Positions 41,708 to 51,391 of a DNA stretch of 64,000 nucleotides are shown here, piece by piece. The translations under genes and the position numbers were made by a program. How positions within the stretch are numbered: the first letter of the stretch is position 1; each line of letters opens with the position of its first letter. This stretch comes from Erythrobacter sp. (GTDB taxonomy: Bacteria > Pseudomonadota > Alphaproteobacteria > Sphingomonadales > Sphingomonadaceae). Location of the stretch: NCBI GenBank assembly GCA_009993635.1, contig JAACTC010000007.1, positions 186,001 through 250,000 on the forward strand. Direction: 5' to 3'. Below the pieces are notes generated by a model. The model was not told the DNA's origin. It searched no databases and was given only the letters and a program-made list of their open reading frames with translations.

Positions 41708-44605
41708 ATGGGCAAGCGAGTAGGTTTTGCGATCGCGCTGATGCTGGCAGCACCGGCGTACGCGCAGGCAGGCGTCGGGGCCGATGCGGCGGGCCAACCG
41801 GCGCTGGCCCAGTTACGCCAAACCGCCGAAGCGATCGATCCACTGGCGCAGGCGGCCGAGGCGGAGGCCGCGTGGCAGGCCTATCTCGACGCCCTGCAAG
41901 CCGGGGGTGGGCCCGTCACCGATCAGGCGACCGCGCTCAACCGGATCGGCGATTCCCGATATTACCAGCAGAATGGCACCGGGGCGCTGGAAGCATCGCT
42001 CGCCGCACTTGCCCTGCTGGAGGAAGCGGGCGAAACCGATGGCGAAGTGATGGCAGAGACGCTGGCGAATGCGGCGGTATTCTATAGCGTAACCGGCCAG
42101 CCGGAGCGGCACCTGCCCTTGCAGGAACGCTCCTTCGCGATCCGCAAGCGGCTCTATGGCGACGATCCCAGCGTCCTCGATCCGCCAGCCGCGAAGGCGC
42201 TGGGGCTAGGCTACATCAACTACGCCAACGCACTGTATGAAAACGGGCGTTTCGCCGAGGCTGCCGATCTGGTCGGCCCGGCGGTCGAGGGGATGATCCG
42301 TGGGGAAGTAACCGACGCCACGCTGTTCGTCGCAATGTCGAGCGGGGCCAATATGCTGGCGGACGCAGACCGGAACCGTGAATCGCTGGATCTGGCGCAA
42401 CGCGGCGTGATCGTCGCCACCCAGCTGCTGCCCGAAGGCCATCCCTTCATCGGATTTGCACAGGCGACGCTGGCGAAAATCCTGTTGCAGGCGGACCGGT
42501 TCGAGGAAGCCGAGGCGCCCGCACGGCGCGCGCTCGACATCATGGCGGCAACTCTCGGCCCCGAACATCGCAACACCCTGATTGCGATGAACAATCTGGC
42601 CGTGATCGTCGCCGAACTTGGCCGTTACGAGGATGCACTGGCATTGATCCAGGCCCGGCTGGAGTCTCTCGCAGAGCAGGATCCGGGCGAAACCGTTGCC
42701 TCGCTGTCTACTGCGTCCAACGTGGCGGTGGGGATGGGCGATCCGGCGCTGGCACTCGACTATGCGCAGAAGGCCGCCGGCATCGCCGAAACGCTGCCGA
42801 CCGACAATGCGAAAGCGACGCGGGGGTACGATACGCTGGCCATGCGGCTGGGCGAAATGGGCGAGTACAAGGCCGCGCTGGAGCTGACGGAGACGGTGAT
42901 CGAACGCCAGAAAAGCGAACTGGGCGATGCGATCGATCCCACATCGCAACTGCGCAAGGGGCTGCTGCTGGTTCGCCTGGGCCAACGCGATACCGGCTGG
43001 CCGCTGGTCGTTGCGGGGCTCGATTCGCTGGAACAGGAACTGACCGAGCGGGCTGGCGAGAGCGGACCCGGTGCCGATCTGGAAAGTTACAACGAGGTAT
43101 TCACCCAGGCCGCCGAAGCGGCCATCGCGGCGGGCGAACCGGACACCGCGCTGCGAGCGTTCGAATTGGCGAGCTGGGGCGTCAATGCCCGGGCGCGCCA
43201 GATTCTCTCGCTCACCAGCCAGGCCAATACCGATCCGCAGATCGCCGCGCATGCCGATGCTTTCCTGGCTGGGCGCAGCCGCCTGCGCCTGCTGAACCGC
43301 GAACGCGCGGCGATGCTTTCGCAGGACGACATCGACGGCGCAGCGGAGCGCGAACGCCAGATCGGCGAACTGACCGTTCAGGTTGAACAGGCGCGCGCAG
43401 CATTGACCGCTGCCGTTCCCGATTTCGATAGCTGGCTGCAGCCAAAGACGCCTTCCGTCGCGGAAATTCAGGCGCGCATGGGCGATGACGATGCGATGCT
43501 GCTGGCGATGCCGGCACGCCACCGGGTCTTCGTGCTCGCGATCACGCGCGACGCGGTGGAAATGCACGAGGGCCAGATGGGCCGCGCCCGGCTGCGCATG
43601 CTCGTCGATACGCTGCGCGCTTCGCTGGAAGTGCCGAGCGAGGATGTGCCCTTCCCGGTCGATGCGGCGGCCGAGCTTTACGATACGATCCTGCCCCCGC
43701 CCATTGCGGCGCTGATCGCAGACAAGCCGCATATCGCTCTGGTGACTAGCGATGCGCTGTCGCGCCTGCCGTTCGGTGTCCTGCTGCCCGGCACGGGACA
43801 GACCGACCTGCGCGAGATGGACTGGCTGGCCCGCCATCACGCCTTCTCCATTGCGCTCACTCCGTCCGACGCCTTCCGGCCCGGCACCGCACATAGCGAC
43901 GCGGGTACCTTTCTGGGTGTCGGAGCTCCCGCGCTGACCGGCGAAGCCGGTGCCGCTATCGAAAGCGCGATGCTCTATCGCGATGGCACGGTGCAGCTAG
44001 ACGATCTGCGATCGCTCCCCGCGCTGCCCGAAACCGCGCAGGAAATTGCCACCATCGCGGCAAGCTTCGCCGGCACGGGAACGCCCACCGTCCTGCTCGG
44101 TCAGGATGCGACCGAACCCAACGTCCGCAATGCAAGCACAGGGCAACCCGATGTAATCCTGTTCGCGACCCACGGCCTGCTGGGCGGCGAAGTGGGCGGG
44201 CTGCGCGAACCCGCGCTGGTGCTGACCCCGCCAGCCGATTCCGCCGATCCCACCGACGACGGCCTGCTGCTTGCCAGCGAGATTGCCCAGCTGCGCTTCG
44301 CCGCGCGGTTCGTGATCCTTTCGGCGTGCAACAGCGCGGCCGGGCGGGCCGAATATGCCCCGCCATATACCGGGCTCGCCAACGCCTTTCTGGAAACGGG
44401 CAGCGACACGCTGATGCTGTCGCACTGGCGCGTGCGCGACGACGCCGCGGCCCGCCTGACGATCGAGACGATGCGCGGGGTGCGCTCCGGCCTTGCCCCG
44501 TCGCAAGCCCTGCGGCAGGCGCAGCTGGCCCTGATGGCGGATACCAGCGTGCCGGGCAGCGCGCATCCCGCAACCTGGGCACCCTTCGTGATTATCGGCG
44601 AATAG
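41708..44605 (+). CDS. Secreted TPR-CHAT domain (caspase-like) protein
   Basis: The 965-residue protein has a signal peptide (MGKRVGFAIALMLAAPAYA, cut near residue 19) and a long helical region of tetratricopeptide-type repeats (about 60-430, for example LGPEHRNTLIAMNNLAVIVA). A coiled segment follows, then a C-terminal CHAT domain. The CHAT catalytic dyad is visible: His822 in LFATHGLLGG and Cys874 in ILSACNSAAG, with SDALSRLPFGVLLP before them. CHAT domains are separase/caspase-like proteases, and an exported one is probably periplasmic. It is divergent from ppc and converges on the lipoprotein-kinase operon. The substrate is unknown. Confidence 0.88.
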   Translation: MGKRVGFAIALMLAAPAYAQAGVGADAAGQPALAQLRQTAEAIDPLAQAAEAEAAWQAYLDALQAGGGPVTDQATALNRIGDSRYYQQNGTGALEASLAALALLEEAGETDGEVMAETLANAAVFYSVTGQPERHLPLQERSFAIRKRLYGDDPSVLDPPAAKALGLGYINYANALYENGRFAEAADLVGPAVEGMIRGEVTDATLFVAMSSGANMLADADRNRESLDLAQRGVIVATQLLPEGHPFIGFAQATLAKILLQADRFEEAEAPARRALDIMAATLGPEHRNTLIAMNNLAVIVAELGRYEDALALIQARLESLAEQDPGETVASLSTASNVAVGMGDPALALDYAQKAAGIAETLPTDNAKATRGYDTLAMRLGEMGEYKAALELTETVIERQKSELGDAIDPTSQLRKGLLLVRLGQRDTGWPLVVAGLDSLEQELTERAGESGPGADLESYNEVFTQAAEAAIAAGEPDTALRAFELASWGVNARARQILSLTSQANTDPQIAAHADAFLAGRSRLRLLNRERAAMLSQDDIDGAAERERQIGELTVQVEQARAALTAAVPDFDSWLQPKTPSVAEIQARMGDDDAMLLAMPARHRVFVLAITRDAVEMHEGQMGRARLRMLVDTLRASLEVPSEDVPFPVDAAAELYDTILPPPIAALIADKPHIALVTSDALSRLPFGVLLPGTGQTDLREMDWLARHHAFSIALTPSDAFRPGTAHSDAGTFLGVGAPALTGEAGAAIESAMLYRDGTVQLDDLRSLPALPETAQEIATIAASFAGTGTPTVLLGQDATEPNVRNASTGQPDVILFATHGLLGGEVGGLREPALVLTPPADSADPTDDGLLLASEIAQLRFAARFVILSACNSAAGRAEYAPPYTGLANAFLETGSDTLMLSHWRVRDDAAARLTIETMRGVRSGLAPSQALRQAQLALMADTSVPGSAHPATWAPFVIIGE

Positions 44606-44623
44606 CGCCCCGGTAATCGGCAA

Positions 44624-45205
44624 TCAGCTGAAGCTGATGAAATAGCGCACCTTGCCCCGCATCGGGTTGGCAATGCGGATTTCGTGACGCTGGGTGAAAG
44701 GCGGCGTCCAGCGGCAATGCATGCGGTCGCCCGAGCTGTCGCACATCGTGCGCGCCTCGCCATCGACCACCTTCATCGTGACCTCGCCCCCGGAGTGAGT
44801 TCGCAAGGCGACCACGGCGCTTTGGCCGGCAAGGAAAACCTGCTGCAACCGGACTTCCTTGCCGGCCGACAATTCGCCAGTGCGGAAGGCCGGGCCGAGC
44901 GTCCGCCCGCGCAGGGGCGGCAGGTCGCCCGGTGTCGAAGCACGCCACTGGTTGAGCAAGGTTTCGCTGGGCGCATCGCCAGGCTCTGCCCCCAGCGCCG
45001 CAAGTGTGAGCAGAGCGTTACGCAGCCTTTCGCCATCGCCAGCAGCCCGCGCCTGCGAAGCGGCGGCCAGCGCATCGACGGTGCGCGAAGCCTCGTCAGC
45101 AGGAGCCTTCTCCGCGTCGTCGGCCGCCGCCAGCGAAGCATCGCCCATCGTATGACATGCGGAAAGCAACAGCCCCGCACACAGGATCTTCGTCGTCCAG
45201 GTCAT
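44624..45205 (-). CDS. Predicted lipoprotein downstream of histidine kinase
   Basis: The 193-residue protein begins MTWTTKILCAGLLLSACHTM, with a lipobox (LLSAC) whose cysteine at 17 would be lipidated. An Ala-rich helical part (about 25-95) is followed by a small beta-rich domain with VRLQQVFLAGQSAVVALRTH and a single Cys pair region MCDSSGDRMHCRW. I do not recognise the family. Its ATG overlaps the kinase stop by one base (TAATG), so it may be a periplasmic partner of the kinase or an envelope effector. Confidence 0.7.
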   Translation of the reverse strand: MTWTTKILCAGLLLSACHTMGDASLAAADDAEKAPADEASRTVDALAAASQARAAGDGERLRNALLTLAALGAEPGDAPSETLLNQWRASTPGDLPPLRGRTLGPAFRTGELSAGKEVRLQQVFLAGQSAVVALRTHSGGEVTMKVVDGEARTMCDSSGDRMHCRWTPPFTQRHEIRIANPMRGKVRYFISFS

Positions 45206-46587
45206 TACCCGTCTCCCCGCTCGATCCGAAAGGTGGCACCACTATCGGCAGCGATCAGGGCAATGGTCAAGCCGTGGCGTTCCGCAATCGCCTTGGCCAG
45301 CGCAAGGCCCAGCCCGCTACCGTTGGAATCCGACTGGCTCATATCGCCGCGGAAGAAGCGTTCGAAAATCTGTTCACGCTGCGCTTCGGGAACGCCCGGG
45401 CCATCGTCGGCCACGGTCAGCACCGGGCCGGGTTCGAGTGTCAGGGTTATGGCGCCGCCCCCGGGTACATATTTGAACGCATTGTCGAGCAGGTTGGTGA
45501 TCAGGCGCGAAAGCTGCGATTCCTCGCCGTCGATCCACACATCGGGGGCGATGTGCCATTCGAACCGATGGTCCGATTCTTCGGCGCTGTCGGCGTAGAG
45601 ATTGCAGATCCGGCTCGCCATCTCGCTGAGGTTGACCGGAGCCAGCCCGTGGCGATCGCCGCGGCGCGCCTTGCTCGACGCGATGTCGAGCAAGGATTCG
45701 AGCATGCCGACGATCCGGCGAATCTCGGCCCGCGCTTCGACCAGTCTGGCCGAAACGGTGTTTGGCAAAGGTTCGGCCAGCGCCTTCACCAGCCGCTGAT
45801 CCAGATGCATCAGCGGTGTGCGGATTTCGTGCGCAACCTGATCGGAGGTTTCGCGATAGGCTTCGAGCAGGCGGCTCACGCGTTCGAGGGCCCGCGCGCT
45901 GTGATCGGCCAGTTCGTCAATCTCGTCGCCGCGCCGCGCAGGGCCGGGCGTGGCGACGGTGGGCACGGTCTCGGGATTGCGGAAGGCGGCATTGATCTGC
46001 CCGATCCGCAGTTGCAGCCCGCGTGCAGCATGGCGGCCGAACAGCCCGATCAGCAGTACGAACAGCGTCCCCCCGGCAAGGAACACCCACGCCACACGGG
46101 TCAGCAGCGGATCGGCCTGCCCGGCTTCGTAGGCGACCACCAGGCGAAGGTCCGGGCCGAGCTGGGTCGCGCGGGCCAGCACGCTGACATCGTCCAGCAC
46201 GCGCACTTCGCCCAGTTCGGAAACCTTGGGATCGAGATCGGGCCAGGTGCGCAGGTCGCCGGTGATGGGCGTACCGGCCCCGTCGGTCAGCAAATAATGC
46301 GGCTGGCTGCGCCCAGCGGTCCTGATCGCCAGGCGATCGCCGATCCGCTGTTCAAGCTCGTCCGCGCCGCCGCTGGCATAGATGTCGACCAGACCGGCAA
46401 GATCGACGTCGACGGCTTCCTTGATGGAGGCATCGGTGGCCGCGCGGATCGTCTGGTCGGTCAGCGCCCAGAGGCCGACCACCAGCAAGACCGACAGGCC
46501 GATCGCCAGCCACACGAGGCGCGAAAAGATCGAGGTATGCGAAACGGGCTCTACCTTCCGTCGAGCAAGCGGTAGCCGGAACCCCAT
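45205..46587 (-). CDS. Membrane sensor histidine kinase
   Basis: The 460-residue kinase has two membrane helices (about 24-42 and 152-172) around a periplasmic domain of roughly 110 residues, then a HAMP-like linker. The HisKA box is DQVAHEIRTPLMHLD. The ATPase has the N-box TNLLDNAFKYV, G1 VADDGPGVP and G2 GSGLGLALAKAI. The ATG at 46587 overlaps the end of the response-regulator gene by 37 bases; the frame is open further upstream but would cover the regulator. The periplasmic ligand is unknown. Confidence 0.9.
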   Translation of the reverse strand: MGFRLPLARRKVEPVSHTSIFSRLVWLAIGLSVLLVVGLWALTDQTIRAATDASIKEAVDVDLAGLVDIYASGGADELEQRIGDRLAIRTAGRSQPHYLLTDGAGTPITGDLRTWPDLDPKVSELGEVRVLDDVSVLARATQLGPDLRLVVAYEAGQADPLLTRVAWVFLAGGTLFVLLIGLFGRHAARGLQLRIGQINAAFRNPETVPTVATPGPARRGDEIDELADHSARALERVSRLLEAYRETSDQVAHEIRTPLMHLDQRLVKALAEPLPNTVSARLVEARAEIRRIVGMLESLLDIASSKARRGDRHGLAPVNLSEMASRICNLYADSAEESDHRFEWHIAPDVWIDGEESQLSRLITNLLDNAFKYVPGGGAITLTLEPGPVLTVADDGPGVPEAQREQIFERFFRGDMSQSDSNGSGLGLALAKAIAERHGLTIALIAADSGATFRIERGDG

Positions 46588-47249
46588 ATCGTTTCGAGCG
46601 CGGGACTGTCGAACCCTTCCTCCAGCTTGCGGCGCAGGCGCCCGATATTGACGTCGACCACATTGGTCTGAGGATCGAACGAGATGCCCCACACATCGCG
46701 CAGCAACATCTCGCGGGTCACAGTTTCGCCGGCATTCTCCATGAAATAGCGAAACAGCTCGAACTCGCGCGGGCTGAGCGCGAGGTGGCGGTTCTGGCGA
46801 AAGGCGGTGCGTGCCTTCACATGGCATTCGAACGCGCCGAACAGGATGACCGCGCTGTGCTCCTGCCCCCTGGCCCGGCGATGGAGCGCCTTTACCCGGG
46901 CGAACAGCTCGTCCGCCTCGAACGGCTTGGCCAGGTAATCGTCCGCGCCCGCTTCCAGCCCTTCGGAGCGGTCGCTGGTGCGGCCCAGGGCGGATAGCAT
47001 CAGGATCGGCGTGCCGACGCCGCTTTCACGCAGCCGCTGGATGATGGTGACCCCGTCGAGATCGCCCAGCATCCGGTCCAGGATGATAACGTCGAACGCT
47101 TCCATCCCGGCGCGCAGCAGGCCGCCCGATCCGCTGGCCTCGCACACGATCTGCGCGCCCCGCGAGCGCGCCAGGTCGCGCACCTGCGCGCTCGCACGGG
47201 CATCGTCCTCCACATAGAGTATCCGCAGGTCGTCCAGAGCAGCGCCCAT
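46551..47249 (-). CDS. OmpR/PhoB-family response regulator
   Basis: The 232-residue regulator has a receiver domain with acidic pocket D15-D16, phospho-acceptor Asp58 (IILDRMLGDLDG) and the conserved lysine in DDYLAKPFEADEL. The winged-helix DNA-binding domain has LSPREFELFRYFMENAGETVTREMLL and VDVNIGRLRRKLEE. OmpR-type regulators bind direct repeats spaced about 10-11 bp, and such repeats lie before the CsgG-like and Slam-like genes in this locus. It starts 100 bases after the CsgG-like gene ends. Confidence 0.93.
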   Translation of the reverse strand: MGAALDDLRILYVEDDARASAQVRDLARSRGAQIVCEASGSGGLLRAGMEAFDVIILDRMLGDLDGVTIIQRLRESGVGTPILMLSALGRTSDRSEGLEAGADDYLAKPFEADELFARVKALHRRARGQEHSAVILFGAFECHVKARTAFRQNRHLALSPREFELFRYFMENAGETVTREMLLRDVWGISFDPQTNVVDVNIGRLRRKLEEGFDSPALETIWGSGYRLLDGR

Positions 47250-47349
47250 GCCTTCCCCCCCAGCCGCCTTCCGGCACTCGTCGGGCGGCGACACCTGTGG
47301 TGCCACCGCCCGGCCTTCTGGACAAGCGGATTGCCTGATCCCCACGGTT

Positions 47350-48225
47350 TCAGCCCAGGTCTTCGACCGAGACCCAGCCCTTGGTCCCGTAATTGTCCTG
47401 CACTTCGATGAAGAGCCCGTCGCGCTCTCCGGTCGGGGTCAGTTCGGTGCCTGCGCGCAGCGATCGCACTTCGGCCGCGGTGGCATTCGGCCCGGCCCGC
47501 AGGATCGTATCGACGGCGGTCGTCGCGCCCGGGGTCTGCGTAGCCACTGCGGGCTGCATCTTGGGCACGGCGCTGATCGTTTCCGCCTGCGCCACCACCT
47601 CGTTGAAGGCGATCACGAAGGCTTCGACCAGCATCTTGCCGTTCTTGTTCTGGCCATAACCCGACGCCGTGGCGCCCGCGGCCCAGCCGCCGCCACCGCC
47701 GAAGCTTATGGTCGATTTCTTCACCTCGCCGCTGCCGGTCACGATGGTCATTCCCGTTGCCGGGCTGAGCAGCTTGATCCCTGCCGCGACACGCTTCTTC
47801 TTGCCGCCAAGACCGCCGAACATGCCCACCAGCGCACCGCCGATCGGCACTCTGGACAAAACGCTGGCCGCCGCGCCGGAGCGCACCAGGCCTTCCATCG
47901 CCGCCGACTTCGCCATCTCGATCGATTTGTCGACCTCTTCGCTGTCGCCCGCGACCACGTTCATCAGGAAGTCGGCGGGCGCGCCAGTGGCGGAGTTGTG
48001 CGGCGTAAAACAGCCGGATTCGATGGCCAGCGAATTGATCAGCTCGCGCGGACTGCCCAGCCCGTATTCGGACCAGCCCTGCGTATCGCCGTCGACCACC
48101 GCGATGGTACCGAGGCTTTCCTCGCAGGTGGCAAGGGCCAGATCGTCGCTCTTAGCCATCGCCGGAGCGGGCGCGGCCATCGCGATGGCCAGCGTGGCGG
48201 TTGTGAGAATGCTTGCCGTCTTCAT
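47350..48225 (-). CDS. CsgG-like exported protein with C-terminal SH3-type domain
   Basis: The 291-residue protein has a signal peptide (MKTASILTTATLAIAMAAPAPAMA) and a CsgG/HfaB-like domain. Typical marks are TIAVVDGDTQG, a Gly-rich LVGMFGGLGGKK, and a strand pair KSTISFGGGGGWAAGATASG followed by GKMLVEAFVIAFNEVV. The C-terminus (about 230-291) resembles a bacterial SH3 domain (VRSLRAGTELTPTGERDGLF, GWVSVEDLG). There is no lipobox, unlike true CsgG. CsgG-type proteins form outer-membrane pores for amyloid or holdfast export; whether this one forms a pore is uncertain. Its upstream region carries the shared box at 48308-48323. Confidence 0.75.
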   Translation of the reverse strand: MKTASILTTATLAIAMAAPAPAMAKSDDLALATCEESLGTIAVVDGDTQGWSEYGLGSPRELINSLAIESGCFTPHNSATGAPADFLMNVVAGDSEEVDKSIEMAKSAAMEGLVRSGAAASVLSRVPIGGALVGMFGGLGGKKKRVAAGIKLLSPATGMTIVTGSGEVKKSTISFGGGGGWAAGATASGYGQNKNGKMLVEAFVIAFNEVVAQAETISAVPKMQPAVATQTPGATTAVDTILRAGPNATAAEVRSLRAGTELTPTGERDGLFIEVQDNYGTKGWVSVEDLG

Positions 48226-48295
48226 TGCTTAACTCCCCAGTTGCAGTGCTGTGGGCAGATTGCGCCGCCTCGCGCGCTTCGCCCACTGACCATGC

Positions 48296-48323
48296 CTGTC
48301 AGAGTGATGACAAAGCCTGTTAG
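48296..48323 (-). promoter_or_regulatory. Regulatory box upstream of CsgG-like gene
   Basis: TGACAAA-GC-CTGTTAG (48308-48323) lies 83 bases before the CsgG-like ATG. The same box with a different central pair occurs at 52788-52803, 89 bases before the Slam-like gene. GCCTGTCAG at 48294-48302 and GCCTGTTAG at 48315-48323 are a 21-bp-spaced repeat, about two helix turns, as expected for an OmpR-family regulator. Confidence 0.6.
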
Positions 48324-48336
48324 GCGACGCCCCGGT

Positions 48337-51300
48337 TCACCGAACCGGGGGGCCGTCGAAGGTGATCATGCCGCCCAGCAGGCCTTCCAGGTCACCGCGA
48401 AGCTTTGACGCCGCGCGCTCCCGACCGGGATTGAGCAGGCCCATGTCGGGGCCCGTCGTCGTCGCCATTGCCTGCGGTGCGGCGCCGATCCAGCGGCTCC
48501 ATTCCGCGATCGCGGTGGGGGTGCGCAGGCTGCCCGTCATCCGCTCGAGGTCGGAGGGAAGGAGGCCGACAGCGGCGGCCGGCACGGCGACGTCCGGCAG
48601 AGCTGCGGTGGTGAAGGATGCCGCATCGGGCGAAGTTGTGGTCGTCGCATCCTCACGCCCGAAGATGGCGAGTCCTGTCGCCCCGACGACGATGGTGCTG
48701 ACATCGGTCACATTCATCGCAACGCCTGCGTAGGCGGCATCATCGCCGAACATCACCCCGCTGACATTGACGATGCAGGTGGCGGCACACGCATTGCCGG
48801 TCGCGGTCACGGTTTGCGTCGTGCTGCTATAGGTACCGCCGAAGGTCCACGAACGACCACTGATGGTCAGGTTGATCTGGCTCTGCGAAGGATCGGCCGC
48901 CCCGCCGGTGGTGGACACCGCCCAGCCCCTGCCACCCACCTGCATCGCGAGATCGTAACCGACGTAGCTGGTGGAACCATAGGCAATGGCCAAATCGCCG
49001 GTGATCGTGCCGGGGGCGGACCCCTGATCGTCGGTGGCCGAAGTGGTGGCGATCAGGCGATAATCGACCTTGCCAGATGAGGGCAGAACCAGCGTCGGTG
49101 TACCCGTGAACACATGATAACCGCCGTTCGCGCCGACATCGATGGCCGCGCCGTTCTGCTGCACGGTGCCATTGGTCCAGCGCGCCCAGGCGAGCGAACC
49201 AACGTCACCCGCCTCGACCACGGTCGTGGTTCCCTTCTCGGTTGTACCGAGGATCGAGGTAAAGCTTACCGGCGCACCGTTCACCAGCTCTGCCGAACCG
49301 CCAAATCCGGTCGCCAGCGAACCCTTGGTATAGGTGTAGTAATTGACCGGCGAACGGGTACCCGTGAAATCACTGGTCGTACCGCCCGGAGCAGGTGTGG
49401 GCGTAGGGGTCGGTGTTGGAGTTGGAGTAGGCGTCGGTGTGGGGGTCGGCGTCGGCGTCGGCGGGTTACCCTTCGCGCCCTCTGCCCGGAAGCCCGCCAC
49501 CCCGAACACAGAGCGTTGCGGCCCGCCATCATCGCGGATCATGTAGGACAGCGCCGCGTGGGTCGCGCCCTGGCCCGACAGGAAGCCTTCGTACTCGAAC
49601 CGGCAATTGCCTGTATCGCACGCCGGACCCTGATTGTCCGGCAGGTCGATCGGCTTGTTGGCGGAGCCGGAGGCAGAAAGGTTGTTCCCTGTGAAGATAC
49701 CGCGAGGCGCGATGTTGATGCTGGGGGCGGAAAGGCCGCCGGGCGAAACGACATCATAGGTGTAGCCGCCAATCGTGATGTCGAAATCCATGCCCAGCTT
49801 CGGCGAGGTACCGAACCGCACGGTCATGCTGCCGGTGAAGGTGCCCGGATCAAGGCTGCCGTCGGCAATCGTCGGCTGCGTTGCGAAGGCCAGCTCGTAA
49901 TTGACGAGGCCGGCTTGCGGGATATCCGAGGCAGGAAGGCCCCAGATGAAGTGTCGGCCGCTGCGATCATCGCCCTGGGTCAGCACCTGCCCGGTGCCAC
50001 CTGCGACGCGAACCGCTGAAATGATTCCCTGATCGGCATAGGATTCAACCTCGAACACGCGGTTGCCGAAACTGTCCTGAGCATTGTCGTCCGCAATGCG
50101 AGACTTGAACCCGCTCGACAACTGGTAGCCTACGAAAGTGCCGTCATTGGCCCGCAGGATGCGAACCTTCTCGCCGTAATCGGTCGAGTTGCCAACGCCG
50201 GAGGAGGCAAGGCTGAGCGCGCGCGATTCATCGACCGCCACGCCATCGGAATTCGCGGTGGGCGACGGCCCAGGCGCAGGTGCTGGAGTTGGGGTCGGTG
50301 TGGGCGTTGGTGCCGGTGTCGGCGTAGGTACAGGCGTAGGCGTAGGAGCCGGAGCCGGAGTCGGCGTTGGTGTGGGTGCTGGTGTCGGCGTGGGTGTGGG
50401 TACCGGAGTAGGAGTAGGAGTAGGAGTAGGAGCCGGTGTCGGTGTTGGTGCGGGGGTCGGGGTCGGCGTGGGCGTCGGGGTCGGCGCAGGTGTTGGCGCA
50501 GGCGTCGGAGCCGGTGCCGGTGTCGGAGCCGGTGCGGGCGTCGGCGCTCCAGAGAAGTTGCCCGGCTGGCCGCCGTTCGCAAGGAATAGGAGGAAAGCCT
50601 GCGCGGTGGCCGCATCGCCGAACAGCTGGCCGCCGGTCAACGTCTGCAACCGGCCGAGATAGGCGAGCATTCCGGTGAGATCGCCCGAGGGCAGCGTGCC
50701 AACGGAAGGGTTCGCCACGATCGCATCGATGCGGTTCGCAGCCGCCAGGATATCGCCCGAGGCACCGATCGCGGCGAGGGCATCGCCCAGCACCACCGGA
50801 ACGCCGTTGCGCGCGGCAGCGGCGGGGCCGCCGGTGCGCTGACCGGCGACCGCCTTGCCCGGCGTCGCCTGCGGCCCAGTGGCGAGCCGCTGCTGAATCC
50901 TGCCATTGGCGATGGTCAGCTTGTCGCCAGCCGCGAAATTGCGTCCGCTATTGCCGATGCCGACGCGCATGGAGCCGGTGAGCGCCTGCCCGTCGACCGA
51001 ACCGCTGCTGGCCGAAAAGCCTGCGGATGATCCGGGTTTCAGCGAAGCGAGCGCGCCGCCCGGCAGGCGAACCGACGTCGCGGCGCCCTGCGGCCCGACC
51101 ACGGTCATGCTGCCCGAAAGCAGTTCGAAAATGCCGCCAGCGCCGATCCGGTAGCGCGCTGCGCCCACCACCGACACCAGCGATCCGTCGTCCAGCTGGA
51201 ACTGGGTCACACCAGAACTCTGCGCTGCCGTCTGTCCGGCGGCGGGCGCCTGCTGCGCTCCGTTGCTCGAAAACAGGACGGTCGGCTCCGCCATCGCGTT

Positions 51301-51378
51301 GGCGGCAAGGCCCAGGATCGAGGCGGAGACCAGCAGCGTGCGGCATCCCTTGCGAAGCATCGTGTTGCGAACCAGCAT
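48337..51378 (-). CDS. FecR-domain protein with Pro/Thr linkers and two TbpB-like barrel domains
   Basis: The 1013-residue exported protein has a signal peptide ending ANAMA. A FecR-type domain follows (about 50-170: [36 protein letters not shown]). Then come a helical region, a Pro/Thr/Ala linker of about 95 residues, a beta domain (about 385-635), a second Pro/Thr linker of about 25 residues, and a second beta domain (about 665-900). Each beta domain has a glycine-spaced strand pattern ending in a [11 protein letters not shown] or AIFGRED-type segment, like TbpB-type barrels. It follows the Slam-like gene by 13 bases. An in-frame ATG at 51360 is an alternative start. Surface display is inference from gene neighbourhood. 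Confidence 0.75.
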   Translation of the reverse strand: MLVRNTMLRKGCRTLLVSASILGLAANAMAEPTVLFSSNGAQQAPAAGQTAAQSSGVTQFQLDDGSLVSVVGAARYRIGAGGIFELLSGSMTVVGPQGAATSVRLPGGALASLKPGSSAGFSASSGSVDGQALTGSMRVGIGNSGRNFAAGDKLTIANGRIQQRLATGPQATPGKAVAGQRTGGPAAAARNGVPVVLGDALAAIGASGDILAAANRIDAIVANPSVGTLPSGDLTGMLAYLGRLQTLTGGQLFGDAATAQAFLLFLANGGQPGNFSGAPTPAPAPTPAPAPTPAPTPAPTPTPTPTPTPAPTPTPAPTPTPTPTPVPTPTPTPAPTPTPTPAPAPTPTPVPTPTPAPTPTPTPTPAPAPGPSPTANSDGVAVDESRALSLASSGVGNSTDYGEKVRILRANDGTFVGYQLSSGFKSRIADDNAQDSFGNRVFEVESYADQGIISAVRVAGGTGQVLTQGDDRSGRHFIWGLPASDIPQAGLVNYELAFATQPTIADGSLDPGTFTGSMTVRFGTSPKLGMDFDITIGGYTYDVVSPGGLSAPSINIAPRGIFTGNNLSASGSANKPIDLPDNQGPACDTGNCRFEYEGFLSGQGATHAALSYMIRDDGGPQRSVFGVAGFRAEGAKGNPPTPTPTPTPTPTPTPTPTPTPTPAPGGTTSDFTGTRSPVNYYTYTKGSLATGFGGSAELVNGAPVSFTSILGTTEKGTTTVVEAGDVGSLAWARWTNGTVQQNGAAIDVGANGGYHVFTGTPTLVLPSSGKVDYRLIATTSATDDQGSAPGTITGDLAIAYGSTSYVGYDLAMQVGGRGWAVSTTGGAADPSQSQINLTISGRSWTFGGTYSSTTQTVTATGNACAATCIVNVSGVMFGDDAAYAGVAMNVTDVSTIVVGATGLAIFGREDATTTTSPDAASFTTAALPDVAVPAAAVGLLPSDLERMTGSLRTPTAIAEWSRWIGAAPQAMATTTGPDMGLLNPGRERAASKLRGDLEGLLGGMITFDGPPVR
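49391..49463. repeat. Pro/Thr-coding tandem repeat, short linker
   Basis: About 73 bases of imperfect GGTGTN/GGCGTN hexamers encode the second Pro-Thr linker of the FecR-domain protein on the leftward strand. The units vary in sequence but keep the six-base period, so length changes would keep the frame. Confidence 0.8.
50262..50549. repeat. Pro/Thr/Ala-coding tandem repeat, long linker
   Basis: About 290 bases of imperfect six-base units encode the long Pro-Thr-Ala linker of the FecR-domain protein. A perfect run of four GGAGTA hexamers occurs at 50405-50428, a possible slippage site. Because the unit is six bases, gain or loss of a unit changes linker length without breaking the frame. Confidence 0.85.
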
Positions 51379-51391
51379 TTTTCCGTTCCCC

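Noticed and set aside
42206..43894. 562-codon leftward open frame inside the CHAT gene
   Set aside because: Shadow of the TPR-CHAT coding region; no recognisable domain.
50262..50549. Repeat array that could be mistaken for CRISPR
   Set aside because: Units are six bases, lack spacers, and translate in frame as a Pro/Thr linker of the FecR-domain protein; no cas gene is nearby.
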